64,000 nucleotides of DNA from an uncultured Verrucomicrobia subdivision 3 bacterium (GTDB lineage: Bacteria > Verrucomicrobiota > Verrucomicrobiia > Limisphaerales > UBA11358), in NCBI GenBank assembly GCA_903835255.1, contig CAILMI010000068.1:26661-90660 (forward strand), in the 5' to 3' direction. Made by a program: the position numbers and the translations under genes. The notes beneath the pieces were generated by a model. That model saw only the letters and a list, made by a program, of their open reading frames with translations. It was not told where the DNA came from and ran no database searches. Of the stretch, positions 1 through 9,012 are shown piece after piece; within the stretch, counting starts at the first letter, position 1, and each line of letters begins with the position of its first letter.

Positions 1-87
1 CTCGCCCCGTCGCCGGATAATGGGTTTTCAAATAGCCAAGTTATTTCCGCTTCTTAGGAACACAAGAAACTCACTTTAAACTGAGCC

Positions 88-2367
88 ATGAGTGACATTC
101 GATTAAGTGATTACAGCCTGGTGGGCAGGGACAGTGCCCTGGCGATTGAAAAGGGGCTGGCGGAGGCCACATGGTATGCCTCGCCCCTTCCCAAGGCGCA
201 GCTTCGCGAGTTGCTGGCGCGCCGGGACGGGCCGGCGCTTCGGGACACTCTCATCTGGTTCGCCCTGCTGATTGGGGCTGGCGTCTGGGGGTATTCCTGG
301 TGGGGCAGCTGGTGGGCGATTCTTCCCTTTGGCATCTACAGCGTCATTTACGCCTCGACCTCAGATTCCCGCTGGCACGAGTCGAGCCATGGAACAGCCT
401 TTAAGACGGACTGGATGAACAATGCTCTCTATGAAATCGCTTCGTTCATGGTGCTCCGCGAATCCACGCCCTGGCGCTGGAGCCATACGCGGCATCACAG
501 CGACACCATCATTGTGGGCCGCGATCCTGAAATCGCCGTGCCCCGGCCGCCGGATCTTAAGGCGCTGTTCCTTAGTTTTTTTAACATCAAGAATTTCCCC
601 GCCTATGCCCGCACGGTGTGGCTCCACAGCATCGGAAAACTGACGCCGGAGGAGCGCACCTACATTCCGGAATCCGAGTATGGCAAGGTGTTTTTTCGCG
701 CCCGCATCTACCTCCTGATTTACGGATCGGTGGCCGGCCTGGCGGTCTATCAGCACAGCCTGCTGCCATTGATGTATATCGGTCTGCCGAACCTGTGGGG
801 CGCCTGGCTGATGCCGATCTATGGCTACACCCAGCACGCGGGCCTGGCTGAGAATGTGCTCGACCACCGCCTGAATTGCCGGACGGTCCACATGAATCCG
901 GTCAACCGGTTTTTCTATTGGAACATGAACTACCATGTGGAACACCACATGTTTCCTCTGGTTCCGTATCACGCGCTTCCGCGGCTGCACGCGCTGGTCA
1001 AGTCCGACATGCCCAAGCCCTATGGCGGGCTGCTGGAGGCGTGGCGCGAAATCATTCCCGCCGTGCTGCGGCAGATCAAAGACCCCGCCTACCACGTCAA
1101 GCGCGCGCTGCCCACCCCCACGGACCGCAAAGAAGCCCCGTCTGCGGCCAGCGCCCTGGCCACTGCCGCCCTCACCGCCGCCGGCCGGCCGGTGGTGGAT
1201 GGCTGGATAGAGGTCTGCGCCACCCATTACTTTTTTGTAGAAGACGTTGTCCGCTTTGATCATGGGAATCGGACCTACGCCATCTACCGCACGGCCGATG
1301 GGAACTTCTATGCCAGCGACGGCATTTGCACCCATGGCAACACCCACCTTGCCGACGGCCTCGTGAAGGGAAAGCTGATCGAGTGCCCCAAGCATAACGG
1401 GCGATTTGATGTCACCGATGGTTCCCCGAAGCGCAAACCGGCCTGCGTCCGTCTGCAGACGTTTCCCGTGCGTGTCGCCGACGGGAAGATTTTTCTAAAC
1501 ATCACCCCGCCGGAATCCGCAGCGGCGGCGCCCAAGACCCTCCGTTTCCGCGTGGTGAGCAATGATAATGTGGCCACCTTCATCAAGGAGCTGGTGCTGG
1601 AGCCGGCGGACGCGGAATCGGCGGTGAGCTATCAGCCGGGCGATTATCTGCAGCTGGACATCCCGGCTTATGGGGAAATTCGCTTCAGGGATATCCCGGT
1701 TAGGATGCCGTTTTCCAAGACCTGGGAGGAGCAGCATGTGTATGATTTCAGGAGTGAAAACGCGGCGCCGCTCCGCCGCAACTATTCGCTGGCCACGAAT
1801 CCGGCCGCAGACCGGCAGCTGCGATTCAATGTCCGCATTGCCACGCCGCCCCGGGGGCAGGCCTGCAACGGAGGCGCGGGCTCCGCTTACGTCCATTGTT
1901 TAAAGGCGGGCGACACGGTCACTGCCATCGGTCCCTTTGGGGATTTCCATATCAAGCCGACCCAAAGCGAGATGGTCTATCTGGGGGGCGGGTCCGGAAT
2001 GGCGCCGCTGCGGTCGCATATTTCAAACCTGCTGGAGACGCAGAACAGCACCCGCAAGATCAGCCTGTGGTATGGGGCCCGTTCGCTGCAGGAGGTTTTT
2101 TACCGCGATTATTTTGAAGGTCTCGAAAAACGGTTTCCCAACTTCACCTTTCATCTGGCCTTATCCGAGCCGCAGCCCAGCGACTGCTGGACCGGGCGCA
2201 CGGGCATGATCCATGAAGTCCTGAAGCGCGATTATCTGGACGCGCATGCGGGGCCCGCCGGGGTGGAGTATTATCTGTGCGGCCCGCCGGTGTTGATTCA
2301 GGCGGCGGTCGCGGATTTGAAGGGGCTGGGAGTGCCTCCCCACCAGATTGCCTTTGACGAATTTTAA
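88..2367 (+). CDS. Desaturase/hydroxylase-Rieske-ferredoxin reductase fusion (MocDEF-like oxygenase)
   Basis: A 759-residue protein carrying a whole oxygenase electron chain. Residues 1-340 are a membrane fatty-acid-desaturase/hydroxylase domain with the di-iron histidine boxes H97xxxH101, H133xxHH137 and H283xxHH287, plus H250. A Rieske [2Fe-2S] domain follows (C414-x-H416, C433-x2-H436). Residues 510-759 are an FAD/NAD(P)H reductase module with R564-N-Y-S, the nucleotide loop GGGSGMAPLR (633-642), C731-G-P-P and a terminal F-D-E-F like NqrF. In rhizopine catabolism the desaturase-like MocD, Rieske MocE and reductase MocF are separate proteins that together O-demethylate the substrate; here the three functions are fused. 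It is the first gene of a five-gene sugar/cyclitol operon, which favours oxidative demethylation or hydroxylation of a small carbohydrate over lipid desaturation. The substrate is inference. Confidence 0.88.
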   Translation: MSDIRLSDYSLVGRDSALAIEKGLAEATWYASPLPKAQLRELLARRDGPALRDTLIWFALLIGAGVWGYSWWGSWWAILPFGIYSVIYASTSDSRWHESSHGTAFKTDWMNNALYEIASFMVLRESTPWRWSHTRHHSDTIIVGRDPEIAVPRPPDLKALFLSFFNIKNFPAYARTVWLHSIGKLTPEERTYIPESEYGKVFFRARIYLLIYGSVAGLAVYQHSLLPLMYIGLPNLWGAWLMPIYGYTQHAGLAENVLDHRLNCRTVHMNPVNRFFYWNMNYHVEHHMFPLVPYHALPRLHALVKSDMPKPYGGLLEAWREIIPAVLRQIKDPAYHVKRALPTPTDRKEAPSAASALATAALTAAGRPVVDGWIEVCATHYFFVEDVVRFDHGNRTYAIYRTADGNFYASDGICTHGNTHLADGLVKGKLIECPKHNGRFDVTDGSPKRKPACVRLQTFPVRVADGKIFLNITPPESAAAAPKTLRFRVVSNDNVATFIKELVLEPADAESAVSYQPGDYLQLDIPAYGEIRFRDIPVRMPFSKTWEEQHVYDFRSENAAPLRRNYSLATNPAADRQLRFNVRIATPPRGQACNGGAGSAYVHCLKAGDTVTAIGPFGDFHIKPTQSEMVYLGGGSGMAPLRSHISNLLETQNSTRKISLWYGARSLQEVFYRDYFEGLEKRFPNFTFHLALSEPQPSDCWTGRTGMIHEVLKRDYLDAHAGPAGVEYYLCGPPVLIQAAVADLKGLGVPPHQIAFDEF

Positions 2368-2369
2368 AT

Positions 2370-3263
2370 ATGCCTCACAACCTCAACGACGGTTCTGCTC
2401 GGCCGCCCCGGCTCAAAATCTATCTCAACCTCGGCACGCTGGTGGATCTCCCCTCCCATTCCCAGTGGCCGCGGCTGGAAGGCGCGGAAGCGATGGCCTG
2501 CCTGAAGGAGGCGGGGTTTGAGGGGGTTCAAGACGGAGACCCGGCAGTGTGCCGGCAGGCGGGAATAGGCAGTGCCGGCAGCGGCCGCGTGGATTCCCTC
2601 ACCGACGCGGAAGCCCTGGCCCGGCGGATGAAATCGCTCGGCCACGAATGCGCCACGGTTCACGTCGGCAGCGGCTTCGAGGACGATGCCGCCATGGACG
2701 CGCTGGTTCATTCCATTTTAAAAGCCTCGGAGGTGGTTGATTTCCCTCTCTACATTGAAACCCATCGCGCCACGATCACGCAGGACGCCTGGCGAACGAT
2801 TCAGCTGGCCCGGCGGATTCCCGCCGTCCGTTTCAACGGCGATTTCAGCCATTTCTACACAGGGCAGGAGCTTCCCTATGGCGATCTGGAAGCCAAGTGG
2901 CGCGCCATGCAGCCGATCTTTGATCGCGTGCGCTTCCTGCACGGCCGGATTGGCAACACCGCCTGTATGCAGGTGGACGTGGGGGACGGTGCCGCCGCCG
3001 TGCCGCAGGCCTTCGGCATTCATGATTTTCTGGCGCACTTCCGCGAGATGTGGACACGGGCGATGGCGGGCTTTCTGTCCTCGGCACGGCCGGGTGACTA
3101 CCTGGTTTTCGCCCCAGAAATTCTCGCCCCTTACATCTACTATGGCCGGAAATTTCTGGCGCCCGACGGCACTCTGCGGGAGGAATCCGACCGGTATGCT
3201 CAGGCGCTGGTGTATGCGCGGATTGCCCGCGAATGTTTTGAGCGCGCCCAGCAACGCCTATGA
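2370..3263 (+). CDS. Xylose isomerase-like TIM-barrel protein (sugar isomerase/epimerase family)
   Basis: 297 residues, starting 2 bp after the oxygenase stop. The sequence fits the AP-endonuclease-2/xylose-isomerase-like barrel: an early beta strand K-I-Y-L-N-L-G-T, a G-F-E-G-V-Q element, and a metal-site-like stretch with Y-I-E-T-H-R followed by N-G-D-F-S-H. Proteins of this fold (IolE, IolI, MocC) isomerise or dehydrate inososes and sugars. Its 3' end overlaps the next start by 4 bp (ATGA), so the genes are translationally coupled. The family is clear; the exact reaction is not. A MocC-like role is suggested by the neighbours. Confidence 0.75.
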   Translation: MPHNLNDGSARPPRLKIYLNLGTLVDLPSHSQWPRLEGAEAMACLKEAGFEGVQDGDPAVCRQAGIGSAGSGRVDSLTDAEALARRMKSLGHECATVHVGSGFEDDAAMDALVHSILKASEVVDFPLYIETHRATITQDAWRTIQLARRIPAVRFNGDFSHFYTGQELPYGDLEAKWRAMQPIFDRVRFLHGRIGNTACMQVDVGDGAAAVPQAFGIHDFLAHFREMWTRAMAGFLSSARPGDYLVFAPEILAPYIYYGRKFLAPDGTLREESDRYAQALVYARIARECFERAQQRL

Positions 3264-4327
3264 TTCAACAGCGCGCCTTTGGGAGTCTTTCAACGGGTGA
3301 GGGGGTGGATGAGTACACCCTCACCAATGCGCGCGGGCTGTCGCTCAAGGTCATTACCTATGGAGGCATCGTCACTCAATTACATGTGCCGGACCGGGAG
3401 GGACGGCTGGCGGATGTGGTGCTGGGCTTCAATCAACTTGAATCTTACCTTGCCGGCCATCCCTATTTTGGCTGCATCACGGGCCGGGTTGCCGGGCGGC
3501 TGACCCGCGGCATTTTTTCGCTCGACGGTCAGGCCCACGCGCTGGCCATCAATGATCCCCCCAATCATCTCCATGGCGGCCGAGTGGGGTTCGACAAGCG
3601 GATTTGGAAGGCGGAAGTCTTTCGAGAAGGCCAAGAGCGGCTGCAGTTGAGCTATCACAGTCCCGATGGCGAGGAGGGGTATCCCGGGAATGTCCGCGTG
3701 AGCGTCACTTATTCCCTGACGGACTCGGATGAATTTGTGATTGCCTACGAAGGGGTGACCGACCGGGCCACGCCGCTTAATCTGACGCATCACGGCTATT
3801 TCAATCTGGCGGGCGAAGGCAGCGGGCCGGTCGGGGATCAGCTGCTTCAGATTTTTGCGGAGGAATATGCGCCTGCCGATGACGCCATGACCCTGCTCGG
3901 TCGCCGTGAACCCGTTGCCGGGCGCGCCAATGATTTCACACGGCCCCGGCGCATCGGCGATGTCCTGCCGGACCTGTGGAAGCGTCACGGCGACCTCTAT
4001 TTCATCCGTCCCCGCGCCGTATCTTCCCCGGCGCCGGTTGCACGGGTATGGGATCCCTCCAGTGGCCGGGAGATGACCATTTCAAGCACCGAACCCTGTT
4101 TGCAGCTGTATACGGGCGTTTCGCTGGACGGCACTTTGGCCGGAAAATCCGGCGGGCGGTATGGTCCGCATTCAGCGCTCTGCTTGGAGTGCCAGGGCTA
4201 TCCCGGCGGCATCGACCAGCCGCATCTGGGGGATATTGTTCTTCGTCCTGGCTTCATCTATCGCCAGACCACGCGTCATGCGTTTTCCATCGCGGAAAGC
4301 CGTGCAGCATTTTCGGACAGGCACTAA
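3260..4327 (+). CDS. Aldose 1-epimerase (galactose mutarotase family)
   Basis: 355 residues, the usual GalM length. Family landmarks are G-x-I-T-G-R-V-A-G-R near residue 75, the substrate-binding N-H-L-H-G-G near 105, T-P-L-N-L-T-H-H-G-Y-F-N-L (catalytic His) near 175, and C-L-E-C-Q-G-Y-P (catalytic Glu) near 315. It interconverts alpha and beta anomers of free sugars. Its start overlaps the stop of the TIM-barrel gene. Its presence argues that the operon's substrate or product is an aldose or related ring sugar rather than a lipid. An RBS-like run cannot be separated from upstream coding sequence. Confidence 0.9.
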   Translation: MIQQRAFGSLSTGEGVDEYTLTNARGLSLKVITYGGIVTQLHVPDREGRLADVVLGFNQLESYLAGHPYFGCITGRVAGRLTRGIFSLDGQAHALAINDPPNHLHGGRVGFDKRIWKAEVFREGQERLQLSYHSPDGEEGYPGNVRVSVTYSLTDSDEFVIAYEGVTDRATPLNLTHHGYFNLAGEGSGPVGDQLLQIFAEEYAPADDAMTLLGRREPVAGRANDFTRPRRIGDVLPDLWKRHGDLYFIRPRAVSSPAPVARVWDPSSGREMTISSTEPCLQLYTGVSLDGTLAGKSGGRYGPHSALCLECQGYPGGIDQPHLGDIVLRPGFIYRQTTRHAFSIAESRAAFSDRH

Positions 4328-4343
4328 CCTCAACTCCTCTTTT

Positions 4344-5426
4344 ATGGATTTAAATATTCAACCCCCGTTTCCGATTAAAAAAGATTTTCGCATCGGAGTT
4401 CTTGGCAGCGGGTTCATCGTGAACGACTGCCACCTGGTCAGCTATCGCAAGGCGGGTTTTAACCCCGTTGGCATTGCGTCGCGCTCCCGGGAGAATGCGG
4501 CGAAGGTCGCTGCGCGGCATGCCATCCCGAAAGTTTACGATGGCTACGATCAATTGCTGGATGACCCATCGATTGAGGTGCTTGACATCGCTGTGCCGCC
4601 GAACGCTCAGCTGGGCCTCATTCGCGCCGCGTGCGCGCGCAAAACCGTGAAAGGCATTCTGGCGCAAAAGCCGCTGGGAATGAATTATGCCGAAGCGCGC
4701 GAGGCGGTGCTGTGCTGCGAGCGCGCCGGCATCGTGCTGGGGGTGAATCAGAACATGCGCTACGATCAATCTGTGCGCGCCGCCAAAACGCTGCTCCAGA
4801 ACGGCACCCTCGGCGAGCCGGTGCTGGCCACGATCGATATGCGCGGCATTCCCCATTGGATGCCCTGGCAGGCGGAGCTTGGCTGGCTTACCCTGCGGGT
4901 CATGTCCGCCCACCACCTCGACTGCTTCCGCTATTGGTTCGGCGATCCGGAGGGGATTTATTGCAGCACGCGCACGGATCCGCGCATGACATTTCCCCAC
5001 ACCGACGGCATCTGTGCTTACATCCTCGAATACAAGAATGGGCTGCGCTGCGTGGCGGTGGACGACACCTGGACCGGTCCTGCCCGCGAGGGATGCCCCA
5101 GCGCCATCGGCATTCAGTGGCGCATCGAGGGGTTAAACGGTCTGGCCATTGGCGATCTGGGCTGGTGCAAGGATCCTTACACCAGCGCTTCCACTCTGCG
5201 TTATGCCGCCAAGGGTGACGCTGCTTTCCATGAGCCGAAATGGAGCGGCAGCTGGTTTCCCGATGCGTTTGCCGGAACGATGGGCCAGCTTTTAATCGCG
5301 CTGGAAACCGGGCGTGAGCCGGCCATCAGCGGGCGTGACAATTTGAAAACCATGGCGCTGGTGGATGCGGCGTATTTGAGCGCGGAGAAAAAACGGTCGG
5401 TAACCCTTTCTGAAATCATAGACTAA
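4344..5426 (+). CDS. Gfo/Idh/MocA family NAD(P)-dependent oxidoreductase
   Basis: 360 residues from the ATG at 4344; the open frame reaches back to 4161 inside the mutarotase gene, but the Rossmann fold begins right after 4344. It shows the dinucleotide motif G-V-L-G-S-G-F near residue 15, D-I-A-V-P-P-N near 80, and the family K-P-L-G motif (here Q-K-P-L-G rather than E-K-P) near 110, followed by N-Q-N-M-R-Y. Members oxidise or reduce hydroxyls of sugars and inositols (inositol dehydrogenase, glucose-fructose oxidoreductase, MocA). Third-step enzyme of the operon by position; substrate unknown. The Q in place of the usual E is a small deviation. Confidence 0.88.
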   Translation: MDLNIQPPFPIKKDFRIGVLGSGFIVNDCHLVSYRKAGFNPVGIASRSRENAAKVAARHAIPKVYDGYDQLLDDPSIEVLDIAVPPNAQLGLIRAACARKTVKGILAQKPLGMNYAEAREAVLCCERAGIVLGVNQNMRYDQSVRAAKTLLQNGTLGEPVLATIDMRGIPHWMPWQAELGWLTLRVMSAHHLDCFRYWFGDPEGIYCSTRTDPRMTFPHTDGICAYILEYKNGLRCVAVDDTWTGPAREGCPSAIGIQWRIEGLNGLAIGDLGWCKDPYTSASTLRYAAKGDAAFHEPKWSGSWFPDAFAGTMGQLLIALETGREPAISGRDNLKTMALVDAAYLSAEKKRSVTLSEIID

Positions 5427-5444
5427 ACCCAAAAAAACCATCCT

Positions 5445-6266
5445 ATGAAACTTGGCATCATTAACAGCGCGTTCGGCCAGGCCGGCGTGGACACCGTCAC
5501 CGGCCTCAGGCATATCTCCCGTATCGGATTTGATTGCGTGGATATTTTCACCGAGGCGATGACCCTTTCAAAAAAGGAGAAGCTGCTGATCGCCCGGACC
5601 TGCGAGAAGGAACACTTGCCTATCGTCTCCGTGGTGGTCGTCGCCACCGGGCTCATTGATTTCAATGATCCCGTCCGCGCTTTCCATGTGGCCCGGTGCA
5701 AGCGGTTTGTGGACCTCGCCGCCGAGTTTGGGGCCAGCAACATCCTGCTAGTGCTAGGGGAATACATCTGGCAGCGCGAGGTCATACCGCCTGCCGCCCA
5801 GTGGCAGTGGGCGGTGGAAACCTGCCGAGAAATTGCGGATTACGCGGATAAAAAGAATGTGGATCTGGCCCTCGAGCTTGAACCCTTCCGGCTGAGCCTT
5901 CTCAATAACGTCCATGAAATGGTGCGCTTTGTGGACGACTGCAAACATCCTCGGGTGCGGGCGAACATCGATGTGAGCCACCTGGTGCTGTCGGACTCCA
6001 GCCCGCTCGATTTAAAAAAACTCAAGGGCAAAGCCGTTCATGTGCACATCAGCGATTGCGATGGCAAGGTTCACGGCGACCTTCCGCCCGGACGCGGCAT
6101 TGTGAAGTTTGAGCCGTATCTGCAGGCCATCAAAGAATTAAAGATGAGCGGAGCGGTTTCCATAGAGCTGGAATATTCTCCGGATCCGAAACGGATTGTG
6201 GAATGGGTGACAGAGGCTTATGTGCAGACAGACCGTCTGATGCAAATGGTGGGCCTCCGGGGTTGA
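5445..6266 (+). CDS. Sugar phosphate isomerase/epimerase (AP endonuclease 2-like TIM barrel)
   Basis: 273 residues, typical length for the family. Metal ligands expected for the fold are visible: E in L-E-L-E-P (near 145), D and H in N-I-D-V-S-H (near 180), H in V-H-I-S-D-C-D (near 205), and E in S-I-E-L-E-Y (near 245). Members include hydroxypyruvate isomerase, tagatose epimerase, IolE and IolI. It is the last gene of the operon, 18 bp after the dehydrogenase, and is the second barrel protein of the cluster; the two are not near-identical, so they probably act at different steps. Confidence 0.82.
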   Translation: MKLGIINSAFGQAGVDTVTGLRHISRIGFDCVDIFTEAMTLSKKEKLLIARTCEKEHLPIVSVVVVATGLIDFNDPVRAFHVARCKRFVDLAAEFGASNILLVLGEYIWQREVIPPAAQWQWAVETCREIADYADKKNVDLALELEPFRLSLLNNVHEMVRFVDDCKHPRVRANIDVSHLVLSDSSPLDLKKLKGKAVHVHISDCDGKVHGDLPPGRGIVKFEPYLQAIKELKMSGAVSIELEYSPDPKRIVEWVTEAYVQTDRLMQMVGLRG

Positions 6267-6363
6267 GGGGACTTCAAGGAATAGCAAGTCGCCCAAATGA
6301 AAACCCAAATTTCGGAAGCGGACACTCTTGCAGACGCTCACTCTTGCGGTCGATTATTGGCAA

Positions 6364-6567
6364 CTACCCAGAAAGTCCGGCACGCTCATGTTCACTTAGG
6401 GCCGGTTGTTCCACGCCGGATCTCCCGGCTTGACCTGATACATGTAAGCCCACCGTGCCGATGGGTGAGGCACTGTTCGCGGTGACGGGGCCGGATGCGA
6501 TGGTGGTGAGCGATAACGTTGAAACGCTGAGCAAGCCCAGCAGCGCGCCAGAAATTATTTTATTCAT
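6364..6567 (-). pseudogene. Truncated relic of the secreted glycine-rich/Fn3 protein gene
   Basis: The frame from the ATG at 6567 encodes a signal peptide M-N-K-I-I-S-G-A-L-L-G-L-L-S nearly identical to that of the 540-aa protein starting at 10635 (M-N-K-I-I-S-G-G-L-L-G-F-L-T). After about 25 residues it retains a short match (S-G-P-V-T-A against A-G-P-V-T-A) with roughly 33 bp deleted relative to the intact gene. It then diverges into unrelated sequence and stops after 67 codons. The matching ribosome-binding region (GGAG about 9 nt before ATG) is kept. Read as a decayed duplicate; a short secreted peptide cannot be excluded. Confidence 0.65.
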
Positions 6568-6714
6568 AGTTCCGAACTCCGTGGGAACAGGGTTTGACAC
6601 TGGTTCAAACAAGATTAGAGGTCCACGGAGAGATACCCGGAAAGATGAGTGACAAGAGCGATGCTAAAGCAATCGGAGGGGTGGCAAGCTTCAAGTCATC
6701 CGATTTGGACCGGG
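6536..6714 (-). repeat. Duplicated 5' leader/signal-peptide segment, copy 1
   Basis: About 179 bp matching 10604-10783 with only scattered substitutions and indels. It covers the first codons and the untranslated leader of the relic gene. Both copies contain the elements CCGTGGGAACAGGGTTTGA and AAAGATGAGTGACAAGAGCG. Copies lie about 4 kb apart in the same orientation, flanking the intact beta-helix gene. Confidence 0.85.
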
Positions 6715-6837
6715 TTTCATAAATATCACGCCAAGGAAATACAACGGTTCCCCACCCGTCAGCCCGCTCGTCAGCCGCCTGCTTCCGGAATTACGGGATC
6801 CCGGAAGCAATCTGCAGACTCCCCCCATCGTCCGCCA

Positions 6838-8907
6838 TTACGGCGAGCGCACGCGATAGTATTGGGTAGCGCGATTCGTGTTTTGAGTGTCGTTAAATTG
6901 ATAGTTCCCCGAGCCGGCCGGGGTTTCCACCACTGGGCCCAGCAGGGTCCAGTTAACCAGCGGCAGAGCTAGGTTGGTGGTGCTCAAGGCCGTGAAGCCC
7001 AGACCGGTCAGGTTGGTAAAGCTCAATTGGAACCCGCCCCCGGCCGATAATGGAGTGCCCGTCAGGCTGAAGGCGACTGGCGCATTGGTCACCTGGGATT
7101 CATAGGCGCCCATATCTACGATGGCAGCGATGATGCGCGGATTAAGATCTAAATCTAGGGCGGTGGTGACGTAGGCGTTATCCCCGGTATTGCGGCAGGG
7201 TGAGGACGCCTGCAAATGGTAGTCATCGATACCGGCGTTCACGAATTGCGGATCGGTATCAATATTCCCCGAACCGCTGGACGGCAGCGGCAGCGTGCAG
7301 GAATTGCCGAATACCCCAAAATAATAGTTTAAGTAATTAACACTCCCACCCGTATTCAGATAGACAATGCAGTTGACCGCGCTTGCATTGTACAGGCCGC
7401 CGCCGCGGTAGGTTGTTGAGTTGCCGGCAATGGTGCAGTTGGTAAAATATCCATTGTAGGCACCCCCGCCCTCCACAGAAGTGTTGCCTGCGATCAAGCA
7501 GTTATTCATTGCTGCGCTCTTGCCACCGCCTCCTTGAGAGGTGCCTGTATTTTTTAGCAGCTTGCAGCGTAAAAGAGTGCCGTTGGCGACTCCACCGCCA
7601 TAAGTAGCCGTGTTGGAGATCACCAAGCAGTTGTCTAAAGTGGAACTATAAGCTCCGCCACCGGAAAAAGTCGTGCCGGCAGTATTATTTGAAAGCGTGC
7701 AGTTCGTAAGGGTGCAGGTGTGGGCCCCGCCGCCATCTTTTTGCGATTTATTCCCAAATAGCGTGCAGGCGCTGAGGGTGCTGGACATTCCCCCGCCTCC
7801 GTAGGATCGCGCGGTGTTATTGGAGAGAGCGCAGTTGTCGAGCGTGCTATTAACCACCCCGCCCCCATTAAACGCGTTATTACCTAGGAGCGTGCAGTGG
7901 GTCAGCGTGCTGGCATTAGCGCCGCCGCCATCAGAACTGAATTGAGTGGTCTTATTTGAGATCAGAAGGCAGCTGGATAAAATACCGTAGCTGAGCCCAC
8001 CGCCGAAGCCATCGCTGGTGTTACCGATCAGGGTGCAGCGATAGAGCGTGTTGGAATAGCCCCCGCCGCCATCTCCGGTGGCGTAGTTGTTCGTCAGCGT
8101 GCAGTCATAGAGCGTTCCCCGATACACCCCGCCCGCATTGATCCCTCTGCTGCCGGTAATCCAGCAATTGCTGATAACGACCTGGGAAGAGGCCGCGTAA
8201 ACTCCCCCTCCAAAGGAAGTGACATTCCCGTTAGTAAGGGTAAAGCCTGCCAGCAGGGCGCCATTCGTCATCCACACACAGCGGATGCTGGAGCCGCCGA
8301 TGATCGTGGTGAATGACGGCCCATTGACGCTGCGCACCGTGATCGCTTTATTGATCAGCACCCGGTTATCGTATGCCTGATCGTCTGGAGTCGTGCCGAC
8401 ACCATAGACGCCGTTCGTCACCAGCACGGTATTCCCTGCCACTGCCGCATTGATGGCGTCCTGGATATTGGTTGCAGCGGTAACCCAGCTCGAATAAGGG
8501 AAAGCCGGCGTAGGGTTATTTGGATTCACGAACTGGGTATCCAAGGACAGCGTGGTCAAGGTGATATCACTCCCGTAATAAATCCCGGCACTGTTGGTTG
8601 CCACCAACCGCGAATGATAAAGCGTCCCCGGGGCTAGGCCGCTCAGGAGGTTGGTCACGTTTAAGGTAATATTGGTCGCCACCAGCGTGTTGGTGGCGCT
8701 GTAATTGCCATAGTTGGTGGTCAACCCGTATTGAAACCACGCCTTGCTCGCCGCGCTATTAGGATTGACCGTTCCATTGAGCATGACCGTGGTGGCGGTG
8801 AGATTGCTGACCGCCAGCGTGGTGACGGTGGGCAGCGCCGCCTGAGCGGTGGGCATCAAGTGAAGCGCACAGCTCAGCGCGAGAGCGATAATGATTTTGT
8901 TTTTCAT
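6838..8907 (-). CDS. Secreted right-handed beta-helix protein with N-terminal Fn3-like domain
   Basis: 689 residues. A signal peptide (M-K-N-K-I-I-I-A-L-A-L-S..., cleaved after A-Q-A) leads into a fibronectin-III-like unit (residues 25-115). About 18 turns of a parallel beta-helix follow, with rungs of the type G-G-G-x(4)-S/T-L-x-N/R-C-x-L/I-x-x-N, ending in a D-P-Q-F-V-N cap typical of pectate-lyase-fold repeat proteins. The last 80 residues are shared with the neighbouring 540-aa protein and end Y-Y-R-V-R-S-P, a tail I associate with exported verrucomicrobial proteins. Probably surface-located or secreted; no catalytic residues are evident, so adhesion or carbohydrate binding is as likely as lyase activity. 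Confidence 0.8.
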   Translation of the reverse strand: MKNKIIIALALSCALHLMPTAQAALPTVTTLAVSNLTATTVMLNGTVNPNSAASKAWFQYGLTTNYGNYSATNTLVATNITLNVTNLLSGLAPGTLYHSRLVATNSAGIYYGSDITLTTLSLDTQFVNPNNPTPAFPYSSWVTAATNIQDAINAAVAGNTVLVTNGVYGVGTTPDDQAYDNRVLINKAITVRSVNGPSFTTIIGGSSIRCVWMTNGALLAGFTLTNGNVTSFGGGVYAASSQVVISNCWITGSRGINAGGVYRGTLYDCTLTNNYATGDGGGGYSNTLYRCTLIGNTSDGFGGGLSYGILSSCLLISNKTTQFSSDGGGANASTLTHCTLLGNNAFNGGGVVNSTLDNCALSNNTARSYGGGGMSSTLSACTLFGNKSQKDGGGAHTCTLTNCTLSNNTAGTTFSGGGAYSSTLDNCLVISNTATYGGGVANGTLLRCKLLKNTGTSQGGGGKSAAMNNCLIAGNTSVEGGGAYNGYFTNCTIAGNSTTYRGGGLYNASAVNCIVYLNTGGSVNYLNYYFGVFGNSCTLPLPSSGSGNIDTDPQFVNAGIDDYHLQASSPCRNTGDNAYVTTALDLDLNPRIIAAIVDMGAYESQVTNAPVAFSLTGTPLSAGGGFQLSFTNLTGLGFTALSTTNLALPLVNWTLLGPVVETPAGSGNYQFNDTQNTNRATQYYRVRSP

Positions 8908-9012
8908 GGTTCTGAATTCTGAGTTAAGTCCCGCCCAGCCGTGGGGTCTCCACAGGCAGAGTTCGGGTCGCCACTTTAGGTTCGTTGCTTCGTTATTTTT
9001 TAAAAACGGATT

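Larger units (their letters stand above)
6267..6837. other. Intergenic region with a decayed paralogue and a duplicated leader
   Basis: No intact gene. The stretch holds a relic 5' end of a secreted-protein gene on the minus strand (6364-6567) and its upstream leader, which duplicates the leader of the glycine-rich protein gene ending at 10635. The rest has no recognisable signal; no terminator hairpin was found after the sugar operon. Confidence 0.7.

Noticed and set aside
361..1395. Long minus-strand open frame (344 codons) opposite the fusion oxygenase
   Set aside because: It lies wholly antisense to a gene with intact motifs; long antisense frames are expected at this GC content and the peptide has no family features.
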